A stretch of 64,000 nucleotides of DNA from Bacteroidia bacterium. Its GTDB lineage: Bacteria > Bacteroidota > Bacteroidia > SpSt-205. The stretch's first letter is position 1. Each line of letters opens with the position of its first letter. Positions 45,635 through 53,911 of this stretch are shown one piece after another. A model generated the notes under the pieces. That model was not told the DNA's origin. It made no database searches and was given only the letters and a program-made list of their open reading frames with translations. A program made the position numbers and the translations under genes. The stretch is taken from the NCBI GenBank assembly GCA_025059535.1, contig JANXCX010000019.1, positions 1 to 64,000 of the forward strand, in the 5' to 3' direction.

Positions 45635-46890
45635 TGCTCGTTAGCCTTCTTCTGAATCTCGTACTTACCGACACTATCGCTGACCGGCTTATCTACACGG
45701 TGCAATTCTATCGGGGCGAAAACACGCTGAGCTTTCCCTTCCTGGGACTTCGGGAGGAGAATTTTCTCTCGCTGGAGTTTGATTGGCTGGGCGAGGGGGC
45801 GCCGCGGGATTTTTGGGTTCGGGTGCAGCTTTGTAGCCCGGATTGGCAGCCCTCCCCCCTACCCCTTACTGAGTATTGGAATGGTCCCCTTACGGAACGC
45901 ATCACGGAGGTTCTCCCGGCAATAGGCACGCGCGTGGCCTATGTACATTACCGCTACCTTCTGCGCAATCGCTTCCTACGCAGCGGCCTGTACGTCTTAG
46001 AGGTATATGCCGATGAAGGGGGGACTATTTTAGCCCTGCGCCGTCGCTTTTATGTAGTAGAGAATCTCGTCCGAATTACCCTCGATCCTGACGCGCAGGT
46101 GGTAACGGGAGCCCGCCAGCAGCTTCAGAGCTTGGCCTTCTCTATATACCCGGCTGGTCTTCAATCCTTACAAGCCTATCAGGAGTTTAGCTGTATGATT
46201 TTACAGAATGGGCGTTGGGACAATGCGCGCCGCGGCCTCAAGCCTACTTTCGTCCATAGCGATCGTTTGGAGTACCGTTTCCAGCCTGGCTTAGACCTAC
46301 CAGCTGGGGTGGAGTTTCGGCTCTTAGATATCCGTTCGGTGACGCGCCGACGCAGCTTTCAAGTAGAGCGTACGCTATGGAGTGATAGCGGGATCGTGGT
46401 GCGCTTGATGGCGGAGCGTCCCCGCGCTGGCCTAGCCTATACGCGCCAGATAGACCTCAACGGGCGCTTCTTCATCCAGCTTCAGGATGGAGGCCTGGAT
46501 ACGGCGCGCCAGTGGCTGGGACGCGACGCGCTAAGCGCCCAGCAGGCCGATTACTTCTGGGTAGAATTTCGGCTAGAAGCCAGCGTGCCCTACGAAAAAC
46601 CCCTCTATGTCGTAGGGAGCTTTATGGGGTGGAGCCCAGACCCACGCTTCCAACTTAAGTATGATGCGCTGCAAGGCGAGTATAGGGTGCGGATTCCGCT
46701 AAAGCAAGGCGTGTATGACTACCTGTATGCGCTGTGGGACGAAAGCCAAAGGGCCTTCAACGCCGAGCCCATAGAAGGTAGCTACTTTGAAGCCGAAAAT
46801 GCCTATGCTATCTTGGCCGTCTATAAAGGTTTCACGGACCGAGAAGCCCGCATAGTGGGGCACCGCTGGGTCAGCTCATACGAACGCTGA
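45634..46890 (+). CDS. T9SS Plug protein (DUF5103)
   Basis: 418 residues. Signal-like hydrophobic start, then the DUF5103/T9SS plug domains (TVQFYRGENTLSFPFLGLREENFLSLEFDWL split over 20-55, PLTEYWNGPLTERI, YVHYRYLLRNRFLRSGLYVLEVY, DYFWVEFRLEAS, VGSFMGWSPDPRFQLKYD). In Flavobacterium, Plug closes the periplasmic side of the SprA translocon when PorV is absent. Start codon shares TGATG with the GH3 stop. Together with the PorE-like protein and a sorting domain elsewhere in the window it points to an active T9SS. Confidence 0.9.
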   Translation: MLVSLLLNLVLTDTIADRLIYTVQFYRGENTLSFPFLGLREENFLSLEFDWLGEGAPRDFWVRVQLCSPDWQPSPLPLTEYWNGPLTERITEVLPAIGTRVAYVHYRYLLRNRFLRSGLYVLEVYADEGGTILALRRRFYVVENLVRITLDPDAQVVTGARQQLQSLAFSIYPAGLQSLQAYQEFSCMILQNGRWDNARRGLKPTFVHSDRLEYRFQPGLDLPAGVEFRLLDIRSVTRRRSFQVERTLWSDSGIVVRLMAERPRAGLAYTRQIDLNGRFFIQLQDGGLDTARQWLGRDALSAQQADYFWVEFRLEASVPYEKPLYVVGSFMGWSPDPRFQLKYDALQGEYRVRIPLKQGVYDYLYALWDESQRAFNAEPIEGSYFEAENAYAILAVYKGFTDREARIVGHRWVSSYER

Positions 46891-48098
46891 TGCCCCCTCC
46901 CCACTGGGCTAAGCTAAAAGCTGCCTTACTTCAGATGGGTGGGCGCTATGGGGGGCTTCTTTACGCACTCTTAGCCGTGGGGGCTAGTCTTCAAGCCTAT
47001 TGGCTCGGGCCTAAGCCTAACTCCTCCTACACCCACTACAATAACTTCCTCATCTTCCGACAGGCGTACTTCCACCTCTGCGCTGGTCAGGACTTGTATA
47101 GGCCTTATCCGGCTGAGCACTGGGACCTTTTCAAGTACAGCCCTACTTTTCCCCTGCTAATGGCCCCCTTAGCCTATCTTCCCGATTGGCTTGGGCTAGT
47201 GGGATGGAACCTGCTAAATGCCCTCGTCCTTTTCTGGGGTGTGCGCTACCTGCCCTTAGCTCCGTCCTTACAGACCGCGATTCTCCTTTTTAGCGCCTTA
47301 GAACTGCTTACGGCACTCCAAAATGCCCAAAGTAATGCCCTTATAGCGGGCCTACTTCTTCTTGGTTTTGGCGCCTATGAGCGCGGTCAGTTTTTCTGGG
47401 GCAGTTTCCCAATAGCTCTGACAGGGTATATAAAACTCTTTGGCTTAGGCGGCTACCTAGTAGGGCTTTTCTACCCTGCGCGCTTGAGGATAGCGCTGTA
47501 TGGGCTGTTTTGGGGGGCTTTATTGGGGATTTTGCCCTTAGGCGTAGTGTCCCCAGCGCAGTTAGGCGCCTTGTATGCAAGCTGGGGGCGCCTCCTGGCT
47601 CAGGATTATGCCGAATCAATAGGCCTTTCGGTCGCTGGCTGGCTTTATAGCTGGTTCGGGGAAATTCTCCCTAAATCCCACCTCACCCTAATAGGCAGCC
47701 TAGCGCTTCTGCTTCCCCTTTTACGCTGGCAGCTCTATGCCACTCGGGCCTTCCGCTGCCTTTTCCTGGCGTATTTCCTTCTCTGGAGCGTCCTCTTCAA
47801 CCACAAGGCTGAATCGCCTACGTACGTGATCGCCGTCGTGGGGGTGAGCTTGTGGTATTTCGGCCGGCCACGCGCTAGCTTAGATACAGCGCTTTTGATT
47901 GGGGTTTTTGTCTTTGCCTCCCTCTCCCCTACCGACCTCTTTCCTAAGGTCCTACGTGAAAGCTTTGTTAAGCCCTACTACCTCAAGCCCTTCTCCTGTC
48001 TCCTTGTATGGCTGCGTTTAGGAGGCGAGCTTCTATGGGCTAAAAGGGCTTTCTTTGAGGAGGATGGGCCGAGAGCTCGTGCTAGAGCGGCTGGATGA
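46890..48098 (+). CDS. GT87-like (DUF2029) membrane glycosyltransferase
   Basis: 402 residues, about 9-10 membrane helices. The first periplasmic loop and following segment NNFLIFRQAYFHLCAGQDLY and FKYSPTFPLLMAPLAYLP match the DUF2029/GT87 group, polyprenyl-phosphate-dependent sugar transferases of the GT-C type. Donor and acceptor unknown. Starts at the TGATG junction with Plug; its end overlaps PolX by about 35 bases. Confidence 0.85.
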   Translation: MPPPHWAKLKAALLQMGGRYGGLLYALLAVGASLQAYWLGPKPNSSYTHYNNFLIFRQAYFHLCAGQDLYRPYPAEHWDLFKYSPTFPLLMAPLAYLPDWLGLVGWNLLNALVLFWGVRYLPLAPSLQTAILLFSALELLTALQNAQSNALIAGLLLLGFGAYERGQFFWGSFPIALTGYIKLFGLGGYLVGLFYPARLRIALYGLFWGALLGILPLGVVSPAQLGALYASWGRLLAQDYAESIGLSVAGWLYSWFGEILPKSHLTLIGSLALLLPLLRWQLYATRAFRCLFLAYFLLWSVLFNHKAESPTYVIAVVGVSLWYFGRPRASLDTALLIGVFVFASLSPTDLFPKVLRESFVKPYYLKPFSCLLVWLRLGGELLWAKRAFFEEDGPRARARAAG

Positions 48099-49689
48099 GC
48101 TTATTGAGCGTTTGGAGCTGGTGGCGGATGCGCCTTTTCGGGTGCGGGCCTATCAGCGTCTGCGAGAGATACTGACGGCCCTGCCCGAGGAAAGTTGGAC
48201 CTCCGATGCAGCGCTAGCCCGCGCGCTACAAAACAGGCCCGGCATAGGCGAGGGGCTGCGACGACTGGCCTTAGAGCTCTATTTAGAAGGCACGAGCGGC
48301 GTACTGGAAGCGCTGCGGCAGGAAGTACCCGAAAGCCTTCTGGAACTACGGCGCCTACCCGGCCTAGGGCCCAAGCGGATTAAGCAGCTTTGGAAGGAAG
48401 CCCGGATTACTTCGGTAGATGGGCTTGCCCAGGCGCTGCGCCGGGGTACCCTCGCCAAGCTCAAGGGCTGGACCCCAGCTTTGATTAGCCGCTTAGAGGC
48501 GGCCGTCGCTTGGTATCAGAGCCAGCGGGACCTCCTGCTGTACTACGAGGCCTGCAAGGTATGGGAAAAAGCTACCGAAACGCTAACCCAACAGAAAATC
48601 CGCATAGCCGCCGTAGGCGAACTGCGACGGGCCTTACCCTTAGTGCGTCGCGTGGAAGGGATAGTGGAGCTCAGTCAGGCGGAAGTCTTGAGCCGGCTTG
48701 GCTGGCAGGCCCACGAAGGCGCCTGGCACCACCCCACTCTGCCCGTAACGCTCTATGCCGTCTCACCTGAACGCTGGGGTGAGGCCCTGCTCTTCTATAC
48801 AGGTCCCGAAGCTTTCTGGAACGCCCTCGCCCCCCACCTAGCTACACTTAGCACCCTCACGTCGGAGGAGGCAATTTTTGCCCAGCTCGGCCTACCCCGC
48901 ATACTCCCCGCCTGGCGCGACTGGGCCGATATCCTGGAGCTTGCGGCCGAAGGACGCTTGCCCGAACCCATAGAGCCCAGCGACATTCGGGGCAGCCTAC
49001 ATGTACATACCACTTTTTCTGATGGTAGCGCTACCCCTGAAGCTCTGGCTGAAAAGGCGCGCCAGTACGGCTGGAAGTGGCTCGGCATTGCCGACCACAG
49101 CCAAAGGGCCTACTATGCCAAAGGCCTTCCACCCGAGCGCCTAAACGAGCAGATAGCCTACCTCGCGCACCTCAACGCCAGCTTCCAAGGCACCTTTTAC
49201 CTCCTTTGTGGCGTAGAGGCAGACATTCTGCCAGATGGCACGCTGGATTATGGACCCGATGTATGGCCCAAACTGGATTACATCGTAGCTTCGGTGCACG
49301 AGAAGCTCACAATGACGCGGGAGGAAGCCACAGCTCGGCTAGCCCGAGCGCTGGACAACCCCTACGTGCGCGTGCTAGGGCATTGGACAGGCCGCCTCCT
49401 GCGCAATAGGCCCGGCTACCCCTTAGATGAAGCCTACATATTGGACCTCTGCGCCCAGAAGGGCATAGCCATAGAATTCAACGCCAATCCCTACCGCATG
49501 GAAATAGATTGGGTATGGGTGCGCCGGGCGGCCGAAAAAGGCGTGCGAATCGTCCTCACTACCGATGCGCATAGCGTAGATGAACTGGATTACTGGCGCC
49601 AGGGGCTAGCGGTGCTTCAGAAAGGCCTCTTACCCAAAAGCCTACTCCTCAATACCTCCGAAGCGCCCCCTTTCCTCCACATGGAATAG
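48064..49689 (+). CDS. PolX-family protein with intact PHP domain and degenerate polymerase site
   Basis: 541 residues. N-terminal HhH lyase-like region (PFRVRAYQRLREIL, NRPGIGEGLR, RRLPGLGPKRIKQLW), a pol-beta-type palm (about 175-290), and a C-terminal PHP phosphoesterase (about 310-540) with HVHTTFSDGS, GIADHSQ, GVEADIL, VASVHEK, LGHWTGR, EFNANP and TDAHSVDE, all metal ligands in place. In the palm, GELRR keeps the GSxRR position but the catalytic DxD reads RxE (RRVEG), and the third Asp is Thr (LPVTLYAVS), so DNA synthesis looks lost while 3' end processing may remain. Start ATG 48064; an alternative is 48055. Confidence 0.88.
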   Translation: MGRELVLERLDELIERLELVADAPFRVRAYQRLREILTALPEESWTSDAALARALQNRPGIGEGLRRLALELYLEGTSGVLEALRQEVPESLLELRRLPGLGPKRIKQLWKEARITSVDGLAQALRRGTLAKLKGWTPALISRLEAAVAWYQSQRDLLLYYEACKVWEKATETLTQQKIRIAAVGELRRALPLVRRVEGIVELSQAEVLSRLGWQAHEGAWHHPTLPVTLYAVSPERWGEALLFYTGPEAFWNALAPHLATLSTLTSEEAIFAQLGLPRILPAWRDWADILELAAEGRLPEPIEPSDIRGSLHVHTTFSDGSATPEALAEKARQYGWKWLGIADHSQRAYYAKGLPPERLNEQIAYLAHLNASFQGTFYLLCGVEADILPDGTLDYGPDVWPKLDYIVASVHEKLTMTREEATARLARALDNPYVRVLGHWTGRLLRNRPGYPLDEAYILDLCAQKGIAIEFNANPYRMEIDWVWVRRAAEKGVRIVLTTDAHSVDELDYWRQGLAVLQKGLLPKSLLLNTSEAPPFLHME

Positions 49690-49690
49690 G

Positions 49691-49698
49691 TATCTTCG
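49691..49698 (+). promoter_or_regulatory. -7 box TATCTTCG for ftsK
   Basis: TAnnTTcG variant ending 4 bases before ATG 49703, in the 13-base gap after PolX. Confidence 0.5.
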
Positions 49699-49702
49699 CT
49701 CC

Positions 49703-52069
49703 ATGGCGGCGCCTCCGCTTTCCCGAAAGCGTCTTCTTTTGAGTGCGGGGGTAGGCTTTACAGGGGTGTATTTACTCGTAGCGGTACTGGCCTATTTTGT
49801 TAGCTACCCGCTAGATCTGCCAGCGATAGAGGGCGCACCATCCCCCACGCCCCTAAACAATCCCACTGGCTGGCTAGGGGCCAAAATAGCACATCTTTTA
49901 GTGTATAGGGGGTTTGGATGGATAGGTATTCTTTTTCCCATCGCACTGATTTATGCGGCTTTGGCTTGGGTTCAAGGGAAGCCCATCCGGGTAAAGGTAC
50001 TCGGCTGGGGCATAGCGGCCCTTTATGCCCTCTCTACTTTCGGCGGCTGGCTGGTGCGAATGGGCTGGGTGGAAGACCTTATCTGGTGCGGCAGCGTCGG
50101 AGCCGGTCTGACGGCCTGGCTAAGTCTATACATAGGCCCCGTAGGAGTCGGGCTTACTTGGGGTCTGCTAGTCGGCTTAGCGCTTTATCGCCTATGGAGC
50201 GCCTATAAACCTTGGGCGGCTGCGTCTCCACCTTCTGAAATCCCTGCCCCCACCTCCCCACCAGCACCTGCCGAGGAAAGCTGGTATTATGAAGTTATTC
50301 AGGAGTCGCCTCCTGTATGTGCCGCTGAGGGTATCTCTGCCACGACCTCAGCCTCTAGCTCCGATAGCCCCAAAGCCCCCTCAGCCACCGCTGCCGCCGC
50401 TCCTTCTTTAGAAATTTCCCTACCTTCTCCTTCGCCAGAAGCCGCCTCAGCCTCGGAAGGCTTTCATATAGAACGGATAGAAATGGAGGAAGCAGCCGCA
50501 ATGCCCCCCTCTGTTGAGTCTGCCTCCCCCAAGCTGCCCCTAAAGCTAGTGCCTATGCCTCCGTTTGCCGAACCTTCTTCTCCGCCCCCCAAACCTCTCT
50601 GGGGCGAGAAAGCGGCGCTTCCACCTTTAGATCTCCTGACTGGACCTACCACGGCACAGCCACCGCCTATCACACCAGCCGAACTAGAAGCCTATAAGGA
50701 ACAGATTGTACGCACGCTCCAAGAGCATGGAATTCCGCTTAGTCGCATCTCGGCCACCGTAGGGCCTACCGTAACGCTTTACGAAGTAGTACCCGCTCCT
50801 GGCATACGAATCAGCAAAATCAAAAGCCTAGAGGAGGATATTGCGCTCAGCCTAGCGGCCTTAGGAATTCGGATTATTGCGCCTATACCGGGCAAGGGTA
50901 CGATTGGGATTGAAGTGCCCCATGCCAATCCACAAGTAGTGGCTTTGGCTGAGCTTTTAGCGGCTCCGGCCTATCAGCAGAGCGCGGCGCGATTGCCTTT
51001 AGCGCTGGGCAAAACGATCACCGGGGAGGCTTTCGTGCGCGACCTTACGCAAATGCCTCACCTCCTTATAGCCGGCGCCACGGGCCAAGGAAAATCCGTA
51101 GCCCTAAACTGCATGATCTTAGCTTTACTTTTCCGCTGCACCCCTGCCGAAGTGCGCCTCGTGTTGATTGACCCCAAAAAGGTAGAGATGAGCGTCTATC
51201 AAGGTCTAGAGGGGCATTACCTGGCCGAGATACCCGGTTTGCCAGAGCCTATTATTACGGATGTACGGTTTGCCCTACCGGCGCTGCAGAGCTTAGTTTT
51301 AGAAATGGAGATGCGGTACGAGCTTCTGCGAGAGCTTCAGGTGCGGAACCTTGTAGAGTATAATCAGCGCTGCCTTGCAGGCAAAGCCCCTGAGGGGCAT
51401 AAACCCCTCCCCTATATCGTTGTGATAATAGACGAGCTGGCGGATCTTATGATGACAGCCGGGAAAGAGGTGGAGGCGCCTATTTGCCGCCTAGCGCAGC
51501 TGGCTCGCGCGGTCGGCCTCCACCTTATTGTGGCTACCCAACGCCCCTCTGTAAATGTCATTACCGGCCTTATCAAGGCTAACTTCCCGGTGCGGATTTC
51601 TTTCCGGGTAGCCTCACGCGTGGACTCGCGCGTGATACTGGATATGGATGGGGCCGAACGGCTTATCGGGCGGGGGGATATGCTTTTTGCTATGGGTACG
51701 GAGGTCCTTCGGCTTCAGAGCGGGTATGTAAGCACGGCGGAGATTGAGCGCGTGATAGGATATATTGCGCAGCAGCCGCCTGCGGAACCTTATGTTTTAC
51801 CTGAGCCGCCTGCGCCAGATAAGGGTGAAAGCGAAGAGGAGGTACTGACCGAGCGCGATCCGCTCTTTTATGAGGCGGCGCGTCTAGTGGTGCGTACGCA
51901 GCAGGGTTCTACCTCGCTCCTTCAGCGACGGCTTGGCATAGGGTACAACCGCGCCGGCCGGCTTATGGAGCAGTTAGAGAAAGCTGGGATTGTGGGGCCA
52001 GCCCGCGGGAGCAAGCCGCGCGAGGTGCTGGTGCCCGATGAAACCCACTTAGGCGCGCTGCTGGGGTGA
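49703..52069 (+). CDS. ftsK: DNA translocase FtsK/SpoIIIE
   Basis: Septal DNA pump that clears chromosome termini and supports dimer resolution. 788 residues: four or five N-terminal membrane helices (about 1-170), a Pro/Ala/Ser-rich linker (about 175-310), and the motor (about 330-680) with Walker A AGATGQGKSVALN, Walker B IVVIIDELADLMM and the FtsK signature RLAQLARAVGLHLIVATQRP, then a C-terminal gamma winged-helix domain (QQGSTSLLQRRLGIGYNRAGRLM) that would read KOPS-like sites. Complete. Confidence 0.96.
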   Translation: MAAPPLSRKRLLLSAGVGFTGVYLLVAVLAYFVSYPLDLPAIEGAPSPTPLNNPTGWLGAKIAHLLVYRGFGWIGILFPIALIYAALAWVQGKPIRVKVLGWGIAALYALSTFGGWLVRMGWVEDLIWCGSVGAGLTAWLSLYIGPVGVGLTWGLLVGLALYRLWSAYKPWAAASPPSEIPAPTSPPAPAEESWYYEVIQESPPVCAAEGISATTSASSSDSPKAPSATAAAAPSLEISLPSPSPEAASASEGFHIERIEMEEAAAMPPSVESASPKLPLKLVPMPPFAEPSSPPPKPLWGEKAALPPLDLLTGPTTAQPPPITPAELEAYKEQIVRTLQEHGIPLSRISATVGPTVTLYEVVPAPGIRISKIKSLEEDIALSLAALGIRIIAPIPGKGTIGIEVPHANPQVVALAELLAAPAYQQSAARLPLALGKTITGEAFVRDLTQMPHLLIAGATGQGKSVALNCMILALLFRCTPAEVRLVLIDPKKVEMSVYQGLEGHYLAEIPGLPEPIITDVRFALPALQSLVLEMEMRYELLRELQVRNLVEYNQRCLAGKAPEGHKPLPYIVVIIDELADLMMTAGKEVEAPICRLAQLARAVGLHLIVATQRPSVNVITGLIKANFPVRISFRVASRVDSRVILDMDGAERLIGRGDMLFAMGTEVLRLQSGYVSTAEIERVIGYIAQQPPAEPYVLPEPPAPDKGESEEEVLTERDPLFYEAARLVVRTQQGSTSLLQRRLGIGYNRAGRLMEQLEKAGIVGPARGSKPREVLVPDETHLGALLG

Positions 52070-52086
52070 GGTAGGGCTTTTTGCCG

Positions 52087-52094
52087 TATATTTG
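52087..52094 (+). promoter_or_regulatory. -7 box TATATTTG for tRNA-Phe
   Basis: Perfect TAnnTTTG ending 10 bases before the tRNA-Phe 5' end; the only promoter I see for tRNA-Phe and the phosphatase after it. Confidence 0.75.
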
Positions 52095-52104
52095 TGCTAG
52101 CGGT

Positions 52105-52177
52105 GGTGATGTAGCTCAGTAGGTAGAGCACCAGACTGAAAATCTGGGGGTCGGCGGTTCGATTCCGCCCGTCACCA
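52105..52177 (+). tRNA. tRNA-Phe (GAA)
   Basis: 73 nt; acceptor GGTGATG/CGTCACC (one T-G pair), D-stem GCTC/GAGC, anticodon loop CTGAAAA (GAA), T-arm GGCGG TTCGATT CCGCC, discriminator A. CCA not encoded. The following start codon is 3 bases away. Confidence 0.96.
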
Positions 52178-52180
52178 CAA

Positions 52181-53890
52181 GTGCGCTTACTGGGGCTGGG
52201 GGTAGGTGGGCTTGTAGCGGCGCAAGTAATAGTGGGAGGCGTTACTGAGCAAAGTGCCCGTCTCTTTATTTGGGATACCATAGCAGAAGTGGCTCTGGGT
52301 TCGGAGCCTCCTCAGCGCCACTACGCTCCCAGCCCCCCCCTCCGCTTAGAACTGGCCAATCTCAGGCCCTCCACACGCTACACCTATACCGTACGCCTCT
52401 CCCAGGGCGATTCGGTGCAAGGAGCCTTCTACACGCCTCCGCTTCAGCCTCTACGGGTGGCCTTTATTTCGTGTAATCAGCTTGGGCGTCAGAACAAGCG
52501 CCAGAAAGGCATATACCAGCAAATAGCCAAGGTCCAACCGCACCTAATCATCCATTTAGGCGACTGGGGCTACCCCGACACCACTGAACCCAACTTTCCC
52601 CCAGGCACGCGATTTTTCCCCTACCGCTGGGAAAATTTAGTTCAGCTCTATGCGGCGCGCTATAACGATCCTCACCTCCAGCCTCTTCTGCGGACAGCGG
52701 GATGGGCCTACCTATACGATGACCACGACTATGTGGCCGATAATACAGGCAAAAATTATCGCGCCCAGTACCGCACGCTGAGCCTCCCTGTAGGAGATTA
52801 TCCTTTTGATCCGCGCTACCGCCAGCATGCTATGGAGGCCTACCGGCAGTTTTTCCCCCATTATCCGCTTGCTGCACCCGAAGAGGCCCTCTTCCAGAGC
52901 TTTCGTTGGGGCGAGGTAGAGTTTTTCTTTTTAGATACGCGCAGTGCCCGCACAGGCACTATGCGCGCCTTTGAGCTAGGGGAGCTAGGTCGGTATTACT
53001 TTCGCCCGAAACCCGAAATCACGCTTTTGGGCAGCCAGCAGCGGGATTGGCTTTTAGAGGGGCTGCGCCGTAGCACGGCTAAATGGAAAATTATCCTCTC
53101 TGGCGTAACCTATAATCGCAATCTCCGTCTCTTTATTGAGCAGGCCCTTACCCTGCCTAATCAGGAGTTTCGTTACCTTGGCGGCCTTTATAGAATGCCG
53201 GCTATCTTCATAGCGGGCTATATAGCTGATAGTTGGGGCGGCTACCCGGCTGATCAGGATTCGCTCTTAGCTTGGTGCTGGCGGCATGGCATTCGCGGCG
53301 TTGTAATTATAAGCGGTGACACCCATGTAGCTACGATGGAGGATGGAACGATGGGCGGGTTTCCTGAGCTTATGACAGGAAGCATAGGTGAAGTTTATAA
53401 GAGAAGCTATAAGTTAGCTAAAAAGCTACGCATAGATATTTTCAATCGGGGTGGTCAAGGTCTTACCACAAAGGCCTTTCGTCCCGCCTTCGGCCTGGCC
53501 GAGTTTTATTCCGACTCGGCAAACTTTCAAATTATAGACGCCAAAGGGCAGGTAGTGGCGCGTATGACCTGTTATGCGCAGGATTTGCCTTTGCCTCCCG
53601 CGCTCTGGAGCCGGCTGACGGCGCCTAACGGTGGCCTTATTTTCTATTTAGAGCCTATTGGCCCCCGAAGCTACAAGCTCAAGTGGTACTTACCGGGCGA
53701 GCTACCCAGCCAATTAACTTTTTGCCTTTATAATGCCCAAGGTGAAAAGGTTTGGGAGGCTCCTACGCGTCCTGGTACTTATTGGCGGGCGCAGAAGGTC
53801 TTGGAGCTACCAGCCGTTCTGCCAGGCACCTATTTTTTGCGGGCTGAATCGGGCGGAAGCTATTATGGCCAGCGTCTGCATCTTCCTTGA
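52181..53890 (+). CDS. PhoD-like metallophosphatase with T9SS sorting domain
   Basis: 569 residues. Signal peptide (1-14, VAA before Q); a short fn3-like N-terminal domain (about 18-85); a PhoD/alkaline phosphatase D-type catalytic domain (about 90-430) with metal motifs HLGDWGYPD, YDDHDYVADN and SGDTHV; then a C-terminal beta domain of about 75 residues (about 495-569: LTFCLYNAQGEKVWEA, LPGTYFLRAESG, YGQRLHLP) resembling type A T9SS sorting domains. It should be secreted or bound at the cell surface and release phosphate from esters or lipids. GTG 52181 follows tRNA-Phe by 3 bases. Confidence 0.85.
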   Translation: MRLLGLGVGGLVAAQVIVGGVTEQSARLFIWDTIAEVALGSEPPQRHYAPSPPLRLELANLRPSTRYTYTVRLSQGDSVQGAFYTPPLQPLRVAFISCNQLGRQNKRQKGIYQQIAKVQPHLIIHLGDWGYPDTTEPNFPPGTRFFPYRWENLVQLYAARYNDPHLQPLLRTAGWAYLYDDHDYVADNTGKNYRAQYRTLSLPVGDYPFDPRYRQHAMEAYRQFFPHYPLAAPEEALFQSFRWGEVEFFFLDTRSARTGTMRAFELGELGRYYFRPKPEITLLGSQQRDWLLEGLRRSTAKWKIILSGVTYNRNLRLFIEQALTLPNQEFRYLGGLYRMPAIFIAGYIADSWGGYPADQDSLLAWCWRHGIRGVVIISGDTHVATMEDGTMGGFPELMTGSIGEVYKRSYKLAKKLRIDIFNRGGQGLTTKAFRPAFGLAEFYSDSANFQIIDAKGQVVARMTCYAQDLPLPPALWSRLTAPNGGLIFYLEPIGPRSYKLKWYLPGELPSQLTFCLYNAQGEKVWEAPTRPGTYWRAQKVLELPAVLPGTYFLRAESGGSYYGQRLHLP

Positions 53891-53896
53891 TTTGTG

Positions 53897-53904
53897 TATC
53901 TTTG
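53897..53904 (+). promoter_or_regulatory. -7 box TATCTTTG for rpsA
   Basis: Perfect TAnnTTTG ending 7 bases before ATG 53912. Confidence 0.75.
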
Positions 53905-53911
53905 CGGCCAC

